Positions 61,458 through 64,000 of a stretch of DNA of 64,000 bases are shown one piece after another (position 1 is the first letter of the stretch; each line of letters begins with the position of its first letter). The stretch covers positions 62,001 through 126,000 of the forward strand of contig JBBSEF010000002.1 in the NCBI GenBank assembly GCA_038240015.1, in the 5' to 3' direction. Source of the DNA: CAHJXF01 sp038240015. GTDB taxonomy: Bacteria; Pseudomonadota; Gammaproteobacteria; Burkholderiales; Burkholderiaceae_D. The notes beneath the pieces were generated by a model. The model did no database searches. It was not told the DNA's origin and worked only from the letters and a program-made list of their open reading frames with translations. Both the position numbers and the translations under genes were made by a program.

Positions 61458-62162
61458 CTAACGCAAGCCTGCTGCGTAGTCGGCAACGGCCTTGATTTCG
61501 CCTTCCGACAACCGCGAAGCGATCGCACTCATCGCTGCATTGTTCCTGCGCGCACCGCTTTTGAATGCGGTCAACTGGGCTTCATTGTACTCACCCCATT
61601 GACCGGACAGGCGCGGATACTGGACTGGAATGCCCGCCCCGTTCGGATTGTGGCAGGCCGCGCATGCGGGCACGCCCTTGTCGGCGATGCCGCCGCGCCA
61701 GATCTTTTCGCCCAATGCCACCGTGGCCTTGTCCTTCGCGGTTGCAGGTTTGTAGACCTGGCTCGCGTAGAACGCCGAGACGTTGCGGACGTCCTGGTCC
61801 GACAGCGCCATCGCATAAGGCACCATGCTCGCATTCATGCGCACCGGCACCTTGGCGCCTGCCTGCACCTTGAAGTTGTTGAGCTGCTTGATCAGATAGG
61901 CTTCATGCTGACCGGCGAGCTTAGGGAAGGCGTTGCCGATGGCGTTTCCGTCGGGTCCGTGACACGCCGCGCAGACGGCTTGCGCGATCGCACCCCCTTT
62001 GGTGGCATCGACTTTTGGCGCATCGACTTTTGCCGCATCGGTTTTTGTTGCGACGGCGCCTTCGGATTTCGTCGGCGCGTCTTCGGCGAACGAGGATGCC
62101 GCAAGTCCCGTCGACAGGAGCGCGATCGTCAAGTACGCAGACAATGCGAAAGCACGGGTCAT
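61458..62162 (-). CDS. diheme cytochrome c4
   Basis: A 234-residue periplasmic protein with a Sec signal (ALSAYLTIALLSTGLAASSFA). Two heme sites CAACHGPDGNA and CAACHNPNGAG are separated by ~100 residues; axial Met candidates in NASMVPYAMALSD and NAAMSAIA. Between signal and first domain is a short repeat (AKVDAPKVDATK) coded by a 15-bp tandem repeat. It needs the neighbouring ccm system for heme attachment. It faces away from engB. Confidence 0.95.
   Translation of the reverse strand: MTRAFALSAYLTIALLSTGLAASSFAEDAPTKSEGAVATKTDAAKVDAPKVDATKGGAIAQAVCAACHGPDGNAIGNAFPKLAGQHEAYLIKQLNNFKVQAGAKVPVRMNASMVPYAMALSDQDVRNVSAFYASQVYKPATAKDKATVALGEKIWRGGIADKGVPACAACHNPNGAGIPVQYPRLSGQWGEYNEAQLTAFKSGARRNNAAMSAIASRLSEGEIKAVADYAAGLR
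62005..62049 (-). repeat. 15-bp tandem repeat in the cytochrome c4 gene
   Basis: Three units (GCATCGACTTTTGGC, GCATCGACTTTTGCC, GCATCGGTTTTTGTT) in frame, coding the Lys/Asp/Ala linker between the signal peptide and first heme domain. Confidence 0.88.
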
Positions 62163-62424
62163 TTCAACCTCTGTAAAACTACGGGACGGATCGCAGAAGA
62201 CCACGCGTTTTTATTTCGATGAACGTTTTGGCCTCAGATCGTGCACGCTGCTGCAGCGATCGAGAGAGACACGCGATGCGCGAGTCGCGGCAGCCTGACG
62301 AAGCGCCGTATTATACAGAGTCCCCTGCTAGATCCCCTACCCGAGCGCGCTCCGCGCGGGCCGCGCACAGTCCCCGCGCGGCGACGCGCTCACTCGACAC
62401 GCACACGCCAGTTCCGTTAACCGC

Positions 62425-63123
62425 ATGTCCATCCTTCAACAGGCACACTTCTTCACGACGGTCGATCGGCTGCATCAATTGCCGCTGTTGGGTTTGCCCG
62501 AACTCGCGTTCGCGGGTCGATCGAACGCGGGCAAGTCGACGGCGATCAATTCGATCACCCATCAGAAGCGTCTCGCCTTCGCGAGCAAGACGCCGGGACG
62601 CACGCAGCACATCAACTTCTTCGCGGTGGGCGCGCACGCCGATGACCCGGCGATGCCTGCGGGATTTCTCGTCGACCTGCCGGGGTATGGCTACGCACAG
62701 GTCGCGCGCGACTCGCGGGCGCATTGGGAAGAAACGCTGGGCACCTACATTCGCCGGCGCAACGAGCTCGTCGGGCTGGTCCTGATCATGGATGCAAGAC
62801 GACCCTTCACCGATCTCGATCAAACCTTGATCGAGTGGTTCGCCGAGACCGGCAAGCCCATCCATGTATTGCTCACCAAAGCCGACAAGCTCAATCGCAG
62901 CGAACGCGCGAGCGCCTTGCGTGTCAGTCAGGATTCGCTGGCTCGATACACATCGCTGTACGGGGCCATGCACACTGCCCAATTGTTTTCTGCACTAGAC
63001 AAGACCGGCATCGATGAGGCCGATATGCGCGTGCTGGAGATGTTGGGACTCGATGGCCGACTCGATGTGCGCTCACCAGAGCATGTCGTGCAGGCAAAAA
63101 AAACCCCGGCGCAAGGGGAATGA
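62425..63123 (+). CDS. engB: ribosome biogenesis GTPase EngB (YsxC/YihA)
   Basis: A 232-residue GTPase for 50S ribosome assembly. G1 AFAGRSNAGKSTAIN, G2 region KTPGRTQHINFF, G3 VDLPGYGYAQV, G4 LLTKADKLNRS. The C-terminal ~25 residues exceed the E. coli length and are poorly conserved. Its stop lies inside the terminator of the minus-strand RNA candidate. The upstream 262-base gap to cytochrome c4 should hold both divergent promoters. Confidence 0.96.
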   Translation: MSILQQAHFFTTVDRLHQLPLLGLPELAFAGRSNAGKSTAINSITHQKRLAFASKTPGRTQHINFFAVGAHADDPAMPAGFLVDLPGYGYAQVARDSRAHWEETLGTYIRRRNELVGLVLIMDARRPFTDLDQTLIEWFAETGKPIHVLLTKADKLNRSERASALRVSQDSLARYTSLYGAMHTAQLFSALDKTGIDEADMRVLEMLGLDGRLDVRSPEHVVQAKKTPAQGE

Positions 63124-63132
63124 CACCGGGGT
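63096..63132 (-). terminator. minus-strand rho-independent terminator opposite hemB
   Basis: On the minus strand, CCCCGG (plus 63126-63131) pairs with CCGGGG (plus 63104-63109), followed by eight T (plus A at 63096-63103). No minus-strand gene lies upstream, so it points to an untranslated minus-strand transcript. Confidence 0.6.
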
Positions 63133-63250
63133 GATAACGCCTTATCTTAAAGGCACCCGCTCAGGGAGGAGAAGCGGGGGACGGCGTGAGCCATCCGCAT
63201 GTTATGAGCACGACCCTTCGTAAAAGTTCTCGACCCGATGGCCGCTGTGT
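63096..63250 (-). ncRNA. candidate anti-hemB-like structured RNA
   Basis: The minus strand between hemB and engB can form a series of hairpins: GGC-TCAC-GCC, CCCGCT/AGCGGG, GATAA/TTATC and the final terminator. An 'anti-hemB' RNA motif, described from comparative genomics in Burkholderia and relatives, occupies this place and strand as far as I recall. The 5' end is a guess and no clear promoter was found. The alternative is a structured hemB 5' leader on the plus strand. Confidence 0.5.
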
Positions 63251-63271
63251 TGTAACAAAATCTCAACCCCA

Positions 63272-64000
63272 ATGACCCCACAAGAAAATATCGCTCACTT
63301 CGCATCTCTTGCGCGTGAAGAGAACATCTCCGACGCGCTCGATCGGTCGGCGCCGCAGTCGCTCATGCAGCCGATTATGCAGTCGATGACGCAGCGACCG
63401 CGTCGCATGCGCCGCGACGACTTCTCGCGTCGGCTGATGCGCGAGCATCGCTTGTCTTCCGACGATCTGATCTATCCGGTGTTCGTCCACGAAGGAAAAA
63501 ATAGTCGGCACGCCGTGCAGTCGATGCCCGGTGTCGAGCGTCTTTCGCTCGACTTGTTGCTGCCGGTCGCCGAAGAGACGCTGTGTCTGGGCATCCCCAT
63601 TCTTGCGCTATTTCCAGTGATCGAACCGCCGTTGAAGACGCTCGATGGCCGCGAAGCATTGAACGCCGAAGGCTTGATCCCGCGAGTCGTGCGCGCGTTG
63701 AAGAAAGAATTTCCGGCGCTGGGCCTCATGACCGACGTCGCGCTCGATCCCTATACGAGTCACGGCCAGGACGGCGTCATCGACGCGAACGGATATGTGA
63801 TCAACGATGAGACGGTCGGCATCCTGACCCAACAGGCGATCGTTCAGGCCGAGGCCGGCGTCGATATCGTCGCGCCGTCCGACATGATGGACGGCCGCGT
63901 GCGCGCGATCCGCCTGGCGCTCGAAGCGGCCGGCCAAATTCACACGCGCATCCTCGCCTACTCGGCCAAATACGCGAGCGCGTTCTATGGGCCCTTCCGC
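63272..64000 (+). CDS. hemB: delta-aminolevulinic acid dehydratase (porphobilinogen synthase), 3' truncated by window edge
   Basis: The first 243 codons of hemB; the rest is outside. HemB condenses two 5-aminolevulinate molecules in heme synthesis. RMRRDDFSRRL, DLIYPVFVHEG, the metal-region segment DVALDPYTSHGQDG and the Schiff-base segment AYSAKYASAFYGPF are seen. The metal segment lacks the Cys ligands of zinc enzymes, so this is the Asp-rich Mg-type. ATG 63272 gives a 38-residue extension; ATG 63386 (MTQRPRRMRR) fits relatives better, so the start is uncertain. Confidence 0.95.
   Translation, partial: MTPQENIAHFASLAREENISDALDRSAPQSLMQPIMQSMTQRPRRMRRDDFSRRLMREHRLSSDDLIYPVFVHEGKNSRHAVQSMPGVERLSLDLLLPVAEETLCLGIPILALFPVIEPPLKTLDGREALNAEGLIPRVVRALKKEFPALGLMTDVALDPYTSHGQDGVIDANGYVINDETVGILTQQAIVQAEAGVDIVAPSDMMDGRVRAIRLALEAAGQIHTRILAYSAKYASAFYGPFR

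Overview
The window is GC-rich chromosomal DNA from a betaproteobacterium, most likely of the order Burkholderiales. That placement rests on gene order and protein character: tlpA-aroQ-accB-accC-prmA-DUF3426, ffh / CcsA-like / PP0621-like / pilS / pilR / ampD, nrdA-nrdB followed by a Lys/Ala-rich histone H1-like gene, the lpxC / dciA / M23 peptidase / secA neighbourhood, and a structured region upstream of hemB. I could not compare it with any database, so the genus is open. I see no prophage, insertion sequence, CRISPR array, tRNA or rRNA.

Layout. 1-7.9 kb (+): the end of a UvrD-like helicase gene, a nucleotidyltransferase-like hypothetical, a TlpA thioredoxin, aroQ, accBC, prmA, a zinc-ribbon membrane protein, a PfkB-family kinase and a glycine-zipper lipoprotein closed by a clear terminator. 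8.0-20 kb (-): yggT, the histone-like gene, nrdAB, ampD, pilSR, a PP0621-like protein and a CcsA-like membrane protein. 20-22.3 kb (+): ffh and an OmpA-family lipoprotein. 22.5-31 kb (mostly -): trpGDC without trpE, remnants of a toxin-antitoxin pair, an intact VapBC-type module, threonine aldolase, secA and an M23 peptidase, with dciA divergent (+). 31.6-53.7 kb (-): lpxC, an M1 aminopeptidase and the complete division and cell wall (dcw) cluster from mraZ to ftsZ, with most genes overlapping by 1-7 bases. 54.2-61 kb (+): a complete System I cytochrome c maturation operon, ccmABCDEFGHI. 61.1-62.2 kb (-): a HiPIP and a cytochrome c4, periplasmic electron carriers of which the c4 is a client of the ccm operon. 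62.4-64 kb (+): engB and the start of hemB, the latter feeding heme synthesis.

The genes are mostly core housekeeping. The most interesting signals are non-coding or accessory. (i) The nrdA upstream region has two NrdR-type boxes exactly 32 bp apart, and beyond them three DnaA-box-like 9-mers repeated every 11 bp. (ii) A terminator-ended structured sequence on the strand opposite hemB resembles the anti-hemB RNA. (iii) A doubly truncated killer/antidote pair is wedged against trpG, where trpE is often found. (iv) A mraZ promoter overlaps a ladder of four GTGG repeats. (v) Small dispersed palindromes and a MITE-like element lie between genes. (vi) Perfect in-frame 12-15 bp tandem repeats occur in the flexible parts of FtsL, FtsQ and cytochrome c4. 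I did not find a convincing wholly new multi-gene system.
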